A stretch of DNA of 64,000 nucleotides from Perognathus longimembris pacificus (taxonomy: Eukaryota > Chordata > Mammalia > Rodentia > Heteromyidae): contig NC_063181.1 in assembly GCF_023159225.1 (NCBI RefSeq), positions 22,656,073 through 22,720,072 of the forward strand, given 5' to 3'. Each line of letters begins with the position of its first letter. The first letter of the stretch is position 1. Below are positions 1 through 12,440 of this stretch, piece by piece. The position numbers were made by a program, and so were the translations under genes. The notes beneath the pieces were generated by a model that was given only the letters and a program-made list of their open reading frames with translations, was not told the origin of the DNA and ran no database searches.

Positions 1-2850
1 TCCTCCAAATAAGACATAAGCATTTTTTACATACACAGCACAGTTTCAATGAAAATGCAATTATACAAGAACTATGCCAATGTTTATGTTTGCAAAAGTA
101 TAGAAGACCCCTACAGCAACCCATAGAGAAGAATATTGACACTAATGAGGATTGCTTTATTTTGAATAAAAAAGATAGATTTATAGTAGAAGCATGACTG
201 CTTATTTTTCCATATGGGATCATTTTTGTGTGACTATGTTTTCTAGAAAGCAATGCTTAATGTGAATTACAGAAAGCTTTTCTTACTATAATCTTGTAGG
301 CATGCCATTGGTCTTTTGGTTAGAAAAGAGAGCCTGCTTTATTAGGGTGAAGACAAAGAAAGATAAGGATATTTATCTTTGAATAGAAGAAAGCCTCTAA
401 ACAGAGTGAAAAGTTTTAAATTTATTCAGAAAGAAAACCTAGCTAACCAATAATGATCCAGTTAGTAAGTTCAAGTTAATCTTTCTTTGATTTTGCATCT
501 GGGAGCAAAAGGTAATTATTCTCTTTGTAAAGAGTCAAACAAATAAGAAACCAGGGAAATGTGAATGTCTACCATTATGAGTGGAATGACCTGTCAGAAA
601 TAGTGAATCAATGTTGGAGTGCATGTACAAAAATGATGATGTTTGTGCAAGAGCTGTGAAAGTATGTTTGGAAAATGCTGAACTTAACCTATAAGAGACA
701 AGATAAGTCTAGAGTGTGATCATCATTCAATAGAAAAATGCAAAAGAAACAAAGCCAAATTTTATTAGATTGTTGATAGTATTTTACTATACATGTATCT
801 CCTTTCCATTAAATTTTAATATACCCTTTAACATTTGAATTCTGGGTAGATTCTGGCAGCAGGTTATCATCCAGGTATGATTCTTTAGTGGATCAGTAGA
901 TTCTGCAATAGTCATAAATCGTCTGCCCTTTCCTTCAGTCCGGTGCTTTGAATACCTGTTAAGCATATAGTTTATCCCACCCCATGTTTTATTTGATAGT
1001 CAAATGTCCCTTTTGACTTCCAGGATACCTATTCTTTGCTTAGATTGAGGGTGTAGGCAAAGACTACAATAATTTGCCACCAAAACTTTTACTCTGATTC
1101 ACATCCAGTTATAGATTTCTTTGGATTTTTTTTCTGTTGAAATCTGTATTCAGTATTTCTTACAAAGTGGAATGCTAGTCCTGAGAAGACGCGAACATAT
1201 ATATTCAGAATGAAGGACTGTACTGGAAAGGTAGCACCAGGATGCAATGGCATTTAAAAGTTTCAGCAACTAAGTTGCCAGCTTCTTCTTCCGAACACAT
1301 TTAAAACCTAATTTTGGAGATACCAGCTGTTTTAAGAGTCCTGATGGAAATTTTGTACTTCCAAAATACAAAAAGTCTCAGTCTGAAAACTGATTAATTG
1401 TTGTGTCTTATAAAACCTGATTTATTTTATACTTTTTTATACTGAGCATTACCATTATGAAGCTCTCCTTCTAATTGAGATTAATGTTTCTGGGGAAAGA
1501 AGTGGTTTGGAGGGCTGCATTCATTTTGAGTGCTGTTGTAATCAATTTCAGATACAGCATTCCACAATGGATCAGTTTGCATCCAAACCTGCCTTATTAT
1601 GTAGAATTAACTTGTTGGTGATGGATAGTTAGACTCTTTCATCTTGAAAAGTCATTTGTTTCCAAACAAATGTGATGGCTTGTATGTTTCAAAATATTGC
1701 TTCTCATGATTAAAACACTTTGAGGGGAACCTAACTTTGAACTTATTTTTTAAAGAGTTACATAAAACATGATTAAAGTATCCATTACCATATTTTCAAC
1801 TAAAATACCATTTCCCCCAAATACATTATTCCTTAAGCATATTTTCTTGTTCATCAAAGGGTTTTATGACTTAAAGTCACAAATAGCAATTGTTACCCTT
1901 CTAGCATTCTCCCACCTTTTTGAGATTAGCATTCTATTTGAGTTTTCAAGAGTTTCTTAGGATTAAAGATATACGTCTTGTGGTATGTGTTATAACTATT
2001 TTATAAGATGGTATTCTGAGAGATAATGCATGGAGAGGTAATTTCTTACTGGAAATATGTAGCTGTGGTGAATATTATCATTCCTAATGTGTTACTTGCA
2101 TTTGTTCCTTACTTATAGTTTCTCAGCATCAGTTTCATCAGGCTTGTTGTTGTTGTTTCATTTTTTCTTTTAAAATTTTCTTGTGGAAGGCCATGTTAAG
2201 ATTTTATTGGGTTGGTCCATACTGGATTTTTCATTGTGATATATTCTTAAAGAGTCAATGAAATAAAATATTAAAAAATAGAATACAAAATTAATATAGA
2301 TAGATATTTTGCTATACCTATAAGGGATAGGATTTGGGGGTAAAGATATAAATTGGTGCTTTCTATAACATTTGTAAACTTCCCACACTTTTATTGACCT
2401 TTATTTTCTGATTAGAAAAACAATGGTAGGAACTATGTTCCTTGTATTTTAATTTATCACTCTATAAGGATAGACTACTAACATTGGGATTGTGTTTTAC
2501 AGTGTGAAATGTTCTTTTAAAACAGTTTTTAATGCCATGATAAAGTACAATGCCATTTTAAAGGGTTATTTTAGATGAGACCATTATAATATAAGTTACC
2601 AAAATGTAGAAACAAATGTATCACTCACCTAAAATACAATAGAACCTATGCATTTGAGAGAATTTTTATATTTTCCCTAGTTTTGATTAATAGCCTGTGC
2701 TTTTGTAGTTAGACCAGTTCCATGGAATTTGTTAGAGACTGATCTACTCAAGCCTCTGTCATTCTACTTAAATAAGTCATTTGTAAGTCACCACCTATGT
2801 CATATAGCATACTCTTAAGTCATATGGATTGGTGATTGTAAATATATCAA
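1..2850. other. AT-rich unique sequence, no gene seen
   Basis: No repeat family, splice-bounded open frame or RNA gene was recognised here. Open frames are short and AT-driven, for example a 63-residue hydrophobic one at 1769-1960. The text is not low-complexity, so it is probably intronic or intergenic DNA with unrecognised decayed repeats. Confidence 0.6.
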
Positions 2851-2876
2851 ATGATGATAATGATAATGATGATGAT
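2851..2876. repeat. Short (GAT)n-type microsatellite
   Basis: An imperfect run of ATGATG/GATAAT units is visible in the sequence. It is short and isolated. Confidence 0.75.
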
Positions 2877-4422
2877 TTTATTTTCCTGTTGGTGCTTTCT
2901 TAGTATAACTGAAGAACTGATAGGGTAGCACTGAATCTATAGATAAGTGTTTGTGATAGGTGGCAGTCTTTACTGAATTCTGTGATTTTCTTCAGATGAT
3001 AGGGAATTCCAAAAACTCTAGAAATGTGAAGAGTAAAACAATATATCACCACATTGTGACAATTTTTTGTCAGTTCAAAAGTTGATCAGAGCTTATAAAG
3101 AGATGGCTTTCATTTTATATTTATTTAAATTTATTTTACTGTTTACCCATATCTGCAATCCTTTAGTTTATACTGGATCTTGAACAGAAAAAAAGCAAAT
3201 AATAGCTTTCAAAAATTACATGTTTTGAAAAATCGTAGTACATGTATTCATACTTGCACTAGATAAATAACTGTAGCATTTATATAAGTGAATGAATAAT
3301 TATATAAATTCTATACTTCATATAATTCTATAAAAGGCATGTATGATATTGCTTGTTGATGAGATATTCTCAGACTGTGAAGTATCTCTTCTGTTAGATT
3401 AATTGGAGAGAGATGAAGATGATGTGATTTATTCACATTGGGATAAGATCATATTTAATAATAAACAGATATTTTGTAATTGGATTGACTGGATCTATTC
3501 CTCAAGACCAAAGAAAATAAAGGAAGAAGGAAGCAACGAAGGAAAGGAAGGAGAAAGGAAGTGTGAGCATGGAAGAAGAGAGTATAGATATCTTCTATAA
3601 AGAGTGGATGGTCCTTTGAGAGTTTTCTGTATATAGCAATGTGTTTGAAAGAAAAGCAATCTAAAGGGCAAATTTTGTCATTTAAGTTAATTGGGTAAGT
3701 ACAGAAGAAAATTAGAATTTTTTCACTTTTAACTACATTCATTTAGGTTCGTGCATGAAAATTAGAATCTGGGTTTATGAAACTAATTCAAGAAATTCCA
3801 AATACTCTGTATTGTTCTTTATATTGATGGAGTAAAACTTAATGCTTTAATATGGACTATGCATTCTTTGGATGTGGAAGCTGAAACTGAAATTATAATT
3901 TCTCATATAGAGAGTTTTTTTTTAATTCTAAATTTTAATTCTAACTCTGATTATTTGAAATGGCAATTTAGGAAGTAACTGACAAAGGTCACTCAACTTT
4001 CTTGATAAAGTCCTAAATCAATGTGTTCTTGTCATTCTCTGTCATTTCTGAAATTATTAGTTAGACTTTATGTGCTTGATTCCTCTTTAGACTGCTAAAC
4101 TTAGAAATAACATCTTGGGTGATGACTGTCTTTCTTCTATCGGATATGGAAGCAGCTCTAAATATAGTGAATGTATATGTGGATGTAATGAAACACTTCA
4201 AAATAGTGGGATAATGTGAATGTGTGGTCCCTTCCCAGCCCCACCCCCAGGGGAAAAAAAAGAGCTTCTTTCTTACTAGAGATGCAGTACTTCATCTCGA
4301 GTTAAGCTCACCGAATATTTTGTGACTGGACCGGTTGCCCCTTCCCTGTGCGTTTTGATAGTAGGGGCGTTCCTAAAGAGGTCCTCATTCAACACTCACT
4401 CCAGCATCTCTATTGTGTCCAG

Positions 4423-4487
4423 CCTTTGGCTCGGATGCTGAAATGGTATCTTAGGAGAGTGAATGTACTTGAACTACACATTGGAAG
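4423..4487 (+). other. Weak exon-like segment
   Basis: A 65-base piece is open in one frame. It is preceded by a moderately pyrimidine-rich stretch ending TGTCCAG and followed by GTATGT, a plausible donor. The deduced peptide begins PLARMLKWYLRR. It lies at the edge of a locally GC-richer patch. Size and signals are well within what chance gives in 64 kb, and no family was recognised. It could equally be part of an old repeat. Confidence 0.15.
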
Positions 4488-7400
4488 GTATGTTGTACAG
4501 AGAGCAAAAAGACAAAACTGAATTATTCTAATTTAATTTATAAGGAATGCATGAGGTATTTTAATAGGTTTGCATGCAATGTATGTAAATACATTAGTAT
4601 CCGAATGTTTATTCCAATCATCACAAAAGTAAAAAATGTATTGTTTATTTTTAGTCTACAAGATGCTCTTGGGGCTTGTAACCTCTATGTTCAGACTTTT
4701 TTTTGGGCGGGGGGGAATTTGGAATTTCCCAACCTGTAGGTGGAAAAACTTAGCAAGAGAAACTAAAAAAATTGGCATAGGGTTTTCTATTAAAACTAAT
4801 TTCAAGTAACTTCCAAAGGAAGTTGTCAGTTCTATAGTTTTTGGAGGAAAAAAAATCTATAACTTTTTTCTCCTAGGTGTTGCAAAAACAATAAAAATCA
4901 TAACTAGGGTTATTACTTTTTTGTGTTTATAAGGGAAACTGAATAGATATTTAAATTGAGAAATTTTCACATACATTAGTATAATGAGAATAATAAGTGA
5001 AGGTTTAGATTTTACAGATAACTCATTTGATATTTTAAATAAATATTATAGGCAAGCGACTCATAATTGTGCCAAAGAATGAAAGACATAGTACAAACAA
5101 CCTTATTTTGTCTCATTTGACCCCAAACAAGAACATTGTTGCATTGATGATAGTGGCAGTGATATTTGCAGAATAACTTGAAACTTTCAAAATAAGTAAG
5201 ATATAACTCCTTATTCTGTTAGCTCATATTTAAGAAGCATTCCAAAAGAATTAGTCAAGGTTTTAAAAATCACTGTACTCATTCCTTTTAGGGTCGAAAG
5301 AAGAGTATGTTTGTTACCCGGTAAAACTATCTTTGAATTAGGAGTCAGAAAAATGTGAAGGCTAAATAGAACTACTAGGATGTTATCCTGAAAAAACTCA
5401 GAGTTCAAATGTTTGCTATCTAGAATATGTTGATAAACTGCTTATTCTACTTTAGATTAGATTTTAGCTTGTTTTTTCCCTAGAGGCTTCTAGCTAGTGT
5501 ATTTAATAATTAAAATAAAATTTAATGCAAATACAAATTGAAATTATCATTCACAGATAAACTATACCCTGTCAAACCAGAAATACATCCTCAACTTTAT
5601 TTTTCCTATTATTTTCATGCCAGACATGAATAGAATACATTGCCATGTTTTGTGTGATTACAAAATTAACTATAGTGAAATTTTTTTCAATGGTTACTTT
5701 TATTCTACAATATACAGTCTCTGAATTAAAAGTCAGGTATTATAAACACTTTATAAACTCCTTCATCAGTGATTTTCCAACAAGTATTTTTAAATTGTTG
5801 TTAATTTAAAAAATTCCATGTGTGGCAGGGATTTGAATTAATATTAAAATATGAAAATACTTATAAATGTTTTCTGTGATTTGATCATGATATAATTTTA
5901 TAGGATATGTTAATTTTTATGACAGTGGTTGCTATATTGTTTTCATAGTGTTGTAGGTTAAAGAAAAATAAATCTATGCAAAGGCTGTATATTTTAAATT
6001 GAATTTATTTAATTTATTAACATATTTTAATTTTACTTAAAATTATTCATGTAATGATCTTAAGCACAATACTTTTTAGGTAAAAAGGTATTATAAAACT
6101 GAAAAGACCTACTTTTATATATTTGCAAATTCAAATATTATCTCAGTAAAATGGACATAAATAAGCCTTAACAATTTAAATTACTTATACTTAGAGGTTT
6201 TGTACCAATTGTATGTTTCTATTACTCAGGAAAACTTTATTTATATAGATAAATATTGTAGATATAGATAAATATTTTCTACAATCCATAATTTAGGAAT
6301 TAAAAAATAGTAATAAAAACATCTATCAACTCAAACCCATGTTCTTAAAAGAATCCTAAAAAAATCAGATAAACATGATATTTAACACGTACAAAGATAA
6401 CTTTAATTCAGTGGATATCACATTTTACAATAATGATACTTAGAATATATCAATAATATATATACACTAATGTATATGCAATTCACAAATTTTCATATAC
6501 CAAGAATTACAAAAGTTACATACAAAAAAGATAATAACCAAGTTATTCATTACAAATACAATAAATGAATTATTAAAATTACACGGCATGAATGCATTTT
6601 AAATATAAATGTTTAATTTTAATTTACATTGATTCTTGTTATTTTAATTTAAGATTATTTCAGTAAGTATGATGTTAGCAATTTGGGTCCCCCCTTTGTC
6701 AAGATATACATAATGGGAGACTTCTTTTCTTTAACTTTTATGTAAAATCTGCACCCTCAAAAACAATTCAATTGCACTATACAGGTATTTGATAATGTGA
6801 CAAATGTTTGAAAATTTGTGACAAATGATAATTTGAAGTAGAGAAGTCAGTGCTTGTTTCATAAGATTACATCAGGTTAATCCTCCTCACATCTGATGAA
6901 TGTAGCTTTAAAAAACTATATTGTACTTCAGGTCAGAATCGTAACAGATAAAGTTTGGTGTTTTTTTTTTTTTAAATTTTTCTATCAGCAAGGTTAATGT
7001 GAATTGCTTAAAACAAATTATCAATACATCATATGTTTCATTTAAATATGATATGTTTTGTGGATGGGTTGTGGAATTGCCACTTGAACTGGAAAAGGGC
7101 TGTACTTCACTGTGAAATTTTTCAGAGTTGAAGAAGGCAAAATTTAACTATTTCTGTCTTGGAAAAATGTTATTAATGTAAGCCTTTAGGGATTTTTCTT
7201 ATTATTTTATTTTTATCTTCAAAATTATACCCTCTCCACTCCAGGGTATTTTTATATGGTATTTTTATCACTTGAATTTAGGTGTGGAGTGTAGCCATTT
7301 GATTTAGGAATAGATATAAATTATTAATATACAGTCTGCTTTTTATTTTCCAAAGGGAAATATCTCAAGGCTATCTAGGAGAATTCTTTAAAGATTATGA

Positions 7401-8453
7401 CTAGTTGGTGTAAATGGCTAATTTTGGTGGAAGAGCATTACATAGTTTTAAAGTCTTCCTTATTACTTTTAAAAGAATAGCCCATCAGGAATAGGAAGCT
7501 CTATGGATAAGCTTCCAGTCTTTGATGAAGGATTATACATACTCCCTTAAATCTGTGATCCCAGAATCTATTACACAGTAGTTTTATCAAGTAGCACTAG
7601 ACTGGCCACCATTTCCTTTTCTTTCAGCAATTACTTGAGTGCTAAATGTAATGCTTATGTATAGTTTTAGTCTAAATATACATTTTAGGTACTAATATAT
7701 ACAACTTCTAAAACCCAAACAAAGTTAGTGTTTTGATCCAAGATAAAGAAGCCAGAAAGGTTTCGAAGAAAGTATCTTCATTTATTCCAGATGCATTTAT
7801 TATCATTGAGTACTAGGTCACTGAAGTGACTCATCTGCCCAGGCCAATCTAGAAGATACTGGTAGTTCTCCATTAGTAACAAGTGCCCTTTGTAAACCAT
7901 AATGAAAGCAACTTAAGAGAAAGAAATAGTAATGCATAACAATGAAGCCATTCCAGATAAGGGAGTTATTTCATTTTCTCTGAATATGGATGTAAAACTG
8001 AGCACATGATAGTATGCTTTGGTTAGGGACTTAGAAACAAACCACAAACAGACTGTATTCCCTTTTGGAATGAAAAATTTCCTAGAAAGTTAACAATTTG
8101 GAAAAAAAATAGGTCATACTCCAAGGAAGTTTTTTTTTTTTTAAGTCAGTGGTCAAATAATGCTTATTTATTTATAACAGCTTTTTAAAAATTACTGTCT
8201 AATAGAAGAAAATTACAAATTGAAAAATACTGAGTACTACTTGAACACATTTCAATTAAAAACTACAAGTGCCACCTAAAATAGAATATATTATGGGTAA
8301 TGAACTTGTTTTAGAAAATGATTTCTTACTTCTGTGGCTACGAGTTTGTAAAAGTCTAAAGAAAAGTCCAAAAGTTTCATGTAAAATAGCTAGTTAAAAA
8401 GGACAATAATTTTCTTTTCACAGTTTTGGTAATTCCATTGTTGCTATACTTAC

Positions 8454-8560
8454 CTATTGGAGTTATCAGCTTCATAAGATAGCTGATAGTTATATATGTC
8501 ATGTTCTAGGTTATCATTCAATATATGAATTCCAAATTGTTTTATTCTTAACAGTTTACA
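8454..8560 (-). other. Possible coding exon, minus strand
   Basis: On the minus strand a 107-base segment follows an acceptor ending TTTTCTAG and ends at AATAG|GTAAGTA, a near-ideal donor. One frame is open throughout: 35 codons plus two bases, starting in phase 0. The peptide includes KQFGIHILND and DIYNYQLSYEADNSN. An in-frame TAG sits right at the acceptor, so the open part coincides with the splice borders. Its start phase does not fit direct joining to the 47125-47328 exon, so at least one exon would have to lie between. The pyrimidine tract is mediocre and the protein is unrecognised. Confidence 0.25.
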
Positions 8561-9380
8561 CTAGAAAAGTTTGTAGTACAAAAACTACTTTTAGTCATCA
8601 CTTACACATGATTATCAGTGATTCATGTCTTTATAAAGAGTTGTCTGTCTTCACAGCTGTTGTAAATGTGATGTTAAAAATAAGTAATATTTCCTAGAGA
8701 AACTAGATGTGTTCAAATTTTGATTAATTTATGCAGTATTTTTTAAAGCAAGAACTCAAATAAGACCTGGAAATATTTTAGATAAATGATGTGCAAATTT
8801 CCTGCTGATTACCAGTAAGACAAAGTTTGATACATAACTCAATAATCTGAGAAGCATGCATCAAGTTTCCTATTTCTGATTTTAGAGGATATGTATTTTA
8901 ATTTAGTGTTTAGAAGCAATGCAGATTAAAGATTTTGAAGAACAGATTTTTCTTTCCATCTTTCATCAGCTCTGTAGCTGAACACTTACAATCCCTTTCT
9001 TCATTATTCAAAGCCATTATCAGACTCTAATCTTTGCTCTCTCCACAGCTGTTTGAGACTTTTTTTTGCAAATGTAATTATAATTACATGTGCTTTATGA
9101 AACTCACTTCCTATGTTTGTAAAGGGAGGTTAAACAAGAGTGGAAGGAACTGTGTCATGTATACATCCAAAGATTAATCGGCTAGTTGTAAAATTATTAT
9201 ATCAGTGCTTATTGGGTAAAGCTGAAAATATTAAAGTACAACTGTATTGGCTCAACTGATATTAAGCAAAAAAAATCAGAGGAAATGAAATAATTTCTTC
9301 AAGAAAGTGCATTTTTATGGAGCTCAAGACTCACAATTCTGGATATTTTCTGATGAGGGCAATAATTTGAACAAAAATTA

Positions 9381-9414
9381 TTGTGTGTGTGTGAGTGTTT
9401 GTGTGTGTGTGTGT
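9381..9414. repeat. (TG)n microsatellite
   Basis: Dinucleotide TG run interrupted by GAGTGTT in the middle, visible directly. Confidence 0.9.
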
Positions 9415-9708
9415 TTAAAAAGCCCATGAAACTGACCATAGATAGAAACCTGTTAAACTTTTATATTTAATTTGCTGTACCACGTTGTAGAATGAGTAAT
9501 ATCACCAGGGAATCACACCAAATATAATTCTGTAGAAATCACAGAGAATTATTTCTGAAGAACAGGGTACACCTGGTTACTTATAAATCTTGAAATATAA
9601 TACTTTGTCAGGTTTTACTTTTGTTTTTCACAGGTTAAACTCATACTTACTAGGCAGGCATTGAGCCATGCCTTCTGTCACTTCTTGTTATTTTTCCCCG
9701 TTAATTTT

Positions 9709-9920
9709 GAGACCAGGTCTCACTTTCGTCCCAGACATGGGCTTGAGCTACACTCTGCTTGCTTTAACCTTACCATTTTTGCTGACATGAGCCACTGTGA
9801 ACATATATAGGTTGAGAATGGGGCTCGTGAACTTTCCACCTGCTGTCCTTAAACCTTCCTTTTACCAAGCTCAGCTTCCCAAGTAGCTAGGATTAGGCGT
9901 GAGCCACCAGAACCCACCTT
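9709..9920 (-). mobile_element. Old 7SL-type SINE, apparently dimeric
   Basis: Read on the minus strand, the right part starts with a 7SL-like motif: GTGGCTCACGCCTAATCC-type text, rc of GATTAGGCGTGAGCCACC at about 9891-9908. It contains AGCTACTTGGGAAGCTGAGC. A second more diverged copy ends in the rc of GAGACCAGGTCTCAC. The two-monomer order resembles other old 7SL/ID composites in this window. It is strongly diverged, and no target-site duplication was resolved. Confidence 0.55.
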
Positions 9921-11060
9921 TTGAGGAGAACCAGCCTTATTTATTTAAAACATTTTACTTTTATAGTATCGGAAGTTCTTCCTATATCTACAACAAATAG
10001 GCAGTATCCTTAGGAATAAGTAAAAAATGTTTACTCATAATAGAACAGCATAGGAACTCACAGAGTTAAATACTTACTCATTTTAGTGGTCCAACATGTT
10101 GCTCACCAACATAGTTATTTCTGTGTTCTTTATAGTTGAGATTCTAAAGAATATCTGTTAACTATCTGGTGAAAATTTTTGAGGAAAAAAGAAAACAAGG
10201 GATGGACTAAGTCAGACTACATCTGCAGAAAACAGACATGCATGGGGAATTATTTTTTGGTATTTTTATGTGAGCATATTGAGTATGGAAAAGGCACTCA
10301 AAAATATAAGGCCAATAGATGAAAAATGAATGTCTCAAAGAAATTTGGGAGAATTTATCAGAGGGAGAAAGGTGCTATTTACCAGGGAAACTTGATTTTC
10401 CCCCCTTTATATTTACTGTGTTCAAAATTAATAATGAACTACTGCCACCAAACCAGTAATATTGTGAATATATGTGTATATATGCATATATAATTTATAC
10501 AAAATAATATACAATCTATATTTTATATATACAAATATTTGTTATACATATATATAATACTTAGTGTTTATACATATATGTGAAGATTTGCATACATACA
10601 CATACATGGCAAAATTCTTATTTGAATTCATATTTTATTGTTAGTGTATACCAAATTTGTTTTAATCAAACCACACGTGATTAGGGTTCTCAAGTCCTGA
10701 TTAGAAGAGCTAAAATTTCATTTCAGACCCCTAGGTCTGAAATTTCTACTTGGAGAATGATATGGAGAGAGAACTGATGGTAATTAAGTTTGTAAGAAAG
10801 TCAAGAGAAGAATGAGTCATGGACTTTTGACATGCTAGCCTCTATGTACTGGTCAGTGCCTTGAAGCTTTGTGAACATTCAAATGGTTCCAAAGTATGAA
10901 CCACTAACAAACCACAAATGTACTTTAGGGCTACAAAGTTCTGAGTGTATACCTCTGTCCCATGCGTGATCACAGATTGCAACAAAGTGGGGTGTGGGAA
11001 GCCAGTATCCTTGGAAAAGCAAAGACTGGCCATTTACTTCCTACTCTGTGGTGTAGCTTG
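9921..11060. other. Unique sequence with a TA-rich microsatellite
   Basis: Alternating TATG/TATA text occupies about 10460-10600, a typical AT-rich microsatellite with local self-complementarity. The rest shows no recognisable repeat or gene. A 63-residue minus-strand open frame at 10842-11033 has no splice borders and is not credited. Confidence 0.55.
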
Positions 11061-11175
11061 TATATAAACATATATGTGCAGATGTACATGTATATATAAC
11101 TTATAGCTTATATATGTGACTTGCATATATAATGGCTATATATGTGTGTATGTGTGTATATACATATTTATATTT
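11061..11175. repeat. TATG/TG-rich microsatellite
   Basis: Runs of ATATATGTG, TGTGTATG and TATATA are visible, degenerate and AT-rich. Confidence 0.7.
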
Positions 11176-11197
11176 GCATGCTTTTGCATACTTGCCT

Positions 11198-11306
11198 CTG
11201 TGAAAGGCAGAGGCCTTTCTCTCTGATTCTCAGTACATCCTCTCCTGCAAACATAGTGCATGGCTCTGAGGAGTCTGTCAGTAAATAATTGATGCAGGAA
11301 TGAAAT
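11198..11306 (+). mobile_element. L2-like LINE 3' end, decayed
   Basis: The text follows the ancient L2 3' end pattern: GCAAACATAGTGCATGGCTC, then GTAAATAATTGATG and GGAATGAA. These stand for the consensus cluster 'cagtgcctggcacatagtagg...ctcaataaatatttgttgaatgaa'. Divergence is high, as expected for a family that died before the placental radiation. Confidence 0.45.
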
Positions 11307-11537
11307 CTTCCCTCACTCCACATCAATGTCAAGACCCCTCTCTAGGGGACAGCTCCTCTCTACTAAAGGTGTGGCCTCTAGACTTCGATCATCCACTGGG
11401 ATTGCTCAGCTCTCAGTCTTTAGACTTTGTTAAAGATATAGTATCAATAAGCAGTTGTCAGCATTTCCATGGAAACTAATGATATGACCATAGTCTGTAA
11501 CTCTTCCTTTTGCCCTGTCAGTAGTGAGCTTTGAAAT

Positions 11538-11692
11538 CAAGGCCTTGTACTTTCTCAGTAGGTCAAGGGCTCTACCACTTGAGCCCTTTTTGCTTTAGTT
11601 ATTTTCCAGATAGAGCTTCACACTTTTCTTTTTGTTTCTTGGCCTCATGTCACCTTGCAGCTGGGATTTATAGGCTAGCACATTGAGCCCTG
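11538..11692 (-). mobile_element. Old ID/7SL composite SINE
   Basis: The left part resembles a deformed ID tail on the minus strand (rc of GGGCTCTACCACTTGAGCCC, about 11567-11586). It is followed by a 7SL-like part with GCAGCTGGGATTTATAGGC near 11657. The order resembles the B1-dID type of rodent SINE. No CpGs or target duplications remain, so it is old. Confidence 0.5.
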
Positions 11693-12260
11693 TAGTCTGT
11701 AGATCCTTGAAAGCTACTAGGCATTTGACAGAGAGCAGTGAGGGAATTCTAGAAGAGGGGAACATAAATGTGCCAAGAAGCCATCAGTAGTAATCATCCT
11801 AAATTTGTAAATAAGCAGGAAGAATGCAACCAGATAGTAGTGATGAATGAAATTGGTCAGGTTATTTGCATTTCATATTATATTATTAATATGTGTGTTA
11901 ATATTAATATGTGTATTAAACTATATTTTAGGAACTATGAGAGAACATGTTATAGATTGTTTTGTCTTCTCCTGTATCCATTTGTTAGAAAGATTTCTTT
12001 ACTGCTAGAAAAATAGTGGAGCAGGCTTGATAATAAATGAAGTTGACATAGCTGAGAGTCACCGGGACAGAGGAGCAGTAGCATCTGTGAACTAAGGGAT
12101 GCATGCTTCATCCAAAAGGAGACACCATGTTGCACCTCTAGGACGAGTTGTTGCCATGTGAGGGTGAAACTTAATGTTGCCAGATTGTGAGAATTTTTTT
12201 GAGAAATACCACACTATGAATTATGTGAAATCTCTCAATTTTAAAAATGTTGGCTTGTTG

Positions 12261-12300
12261 AAAAAAAAACACACACACATACAACACACAAAACATACAG
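12261..12300. repeat. A-rich/(CA)n stretch
   Basis: A run of A followed by CACACACA and degenerate ACACAAAACA text. It sits just left of a possible degraded SINE. Confidence 0.7.
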
Positions 12301-12308
12301 ATAAAACA

Positions 12309-12440
12309 AAACACGTCTGCAGGCTGGGCTTGGCAGTTGGGCTACCAGTTTGCAACCTGTGATGGAGATGTAGAGCTCTATCTGCATTATGTATTTGGGA
12401 GGCTGAGGCTGAGCAGTCGGACTGGAGCGGAGGAACCCTC
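12309..12440 (+). mobile_element. Possible degraded 7SL-type SINE
   Basis: GCAGGCTGGGCTTGGCAG near the start and TTGGGAGGCTGAGGCTGAG at about 12391 match the B1/Alu-like pattern, but the intervening 60 bases do not align well. The neighbouring A-rich tract would be on the wrong side for a tail. Confidence 0.3.

Larger units (their letters stand above)
2877..9380. other. AT-rich unique sequence with two weak exon-like pieces
   Basis: Mostly AT-rich unique sequence with T-runs near 6961-6974. A GC-richer island with CpGs lies at about 4220-4490. The only segments with splice-like borders are 4423-4487 (plus) and 8454-8560 (minus), listed separately. No SINE or L1 copy was recognised, which makes this one of the least repeat-invaded stretches. 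Confidence 0.55.

Noticed and set aside
2205..2245. Text resembling a mariner-type inverted end (TTGGGTTGGTCC)
   Set aside because: Only about a dozen bases match and no opposite end was found.
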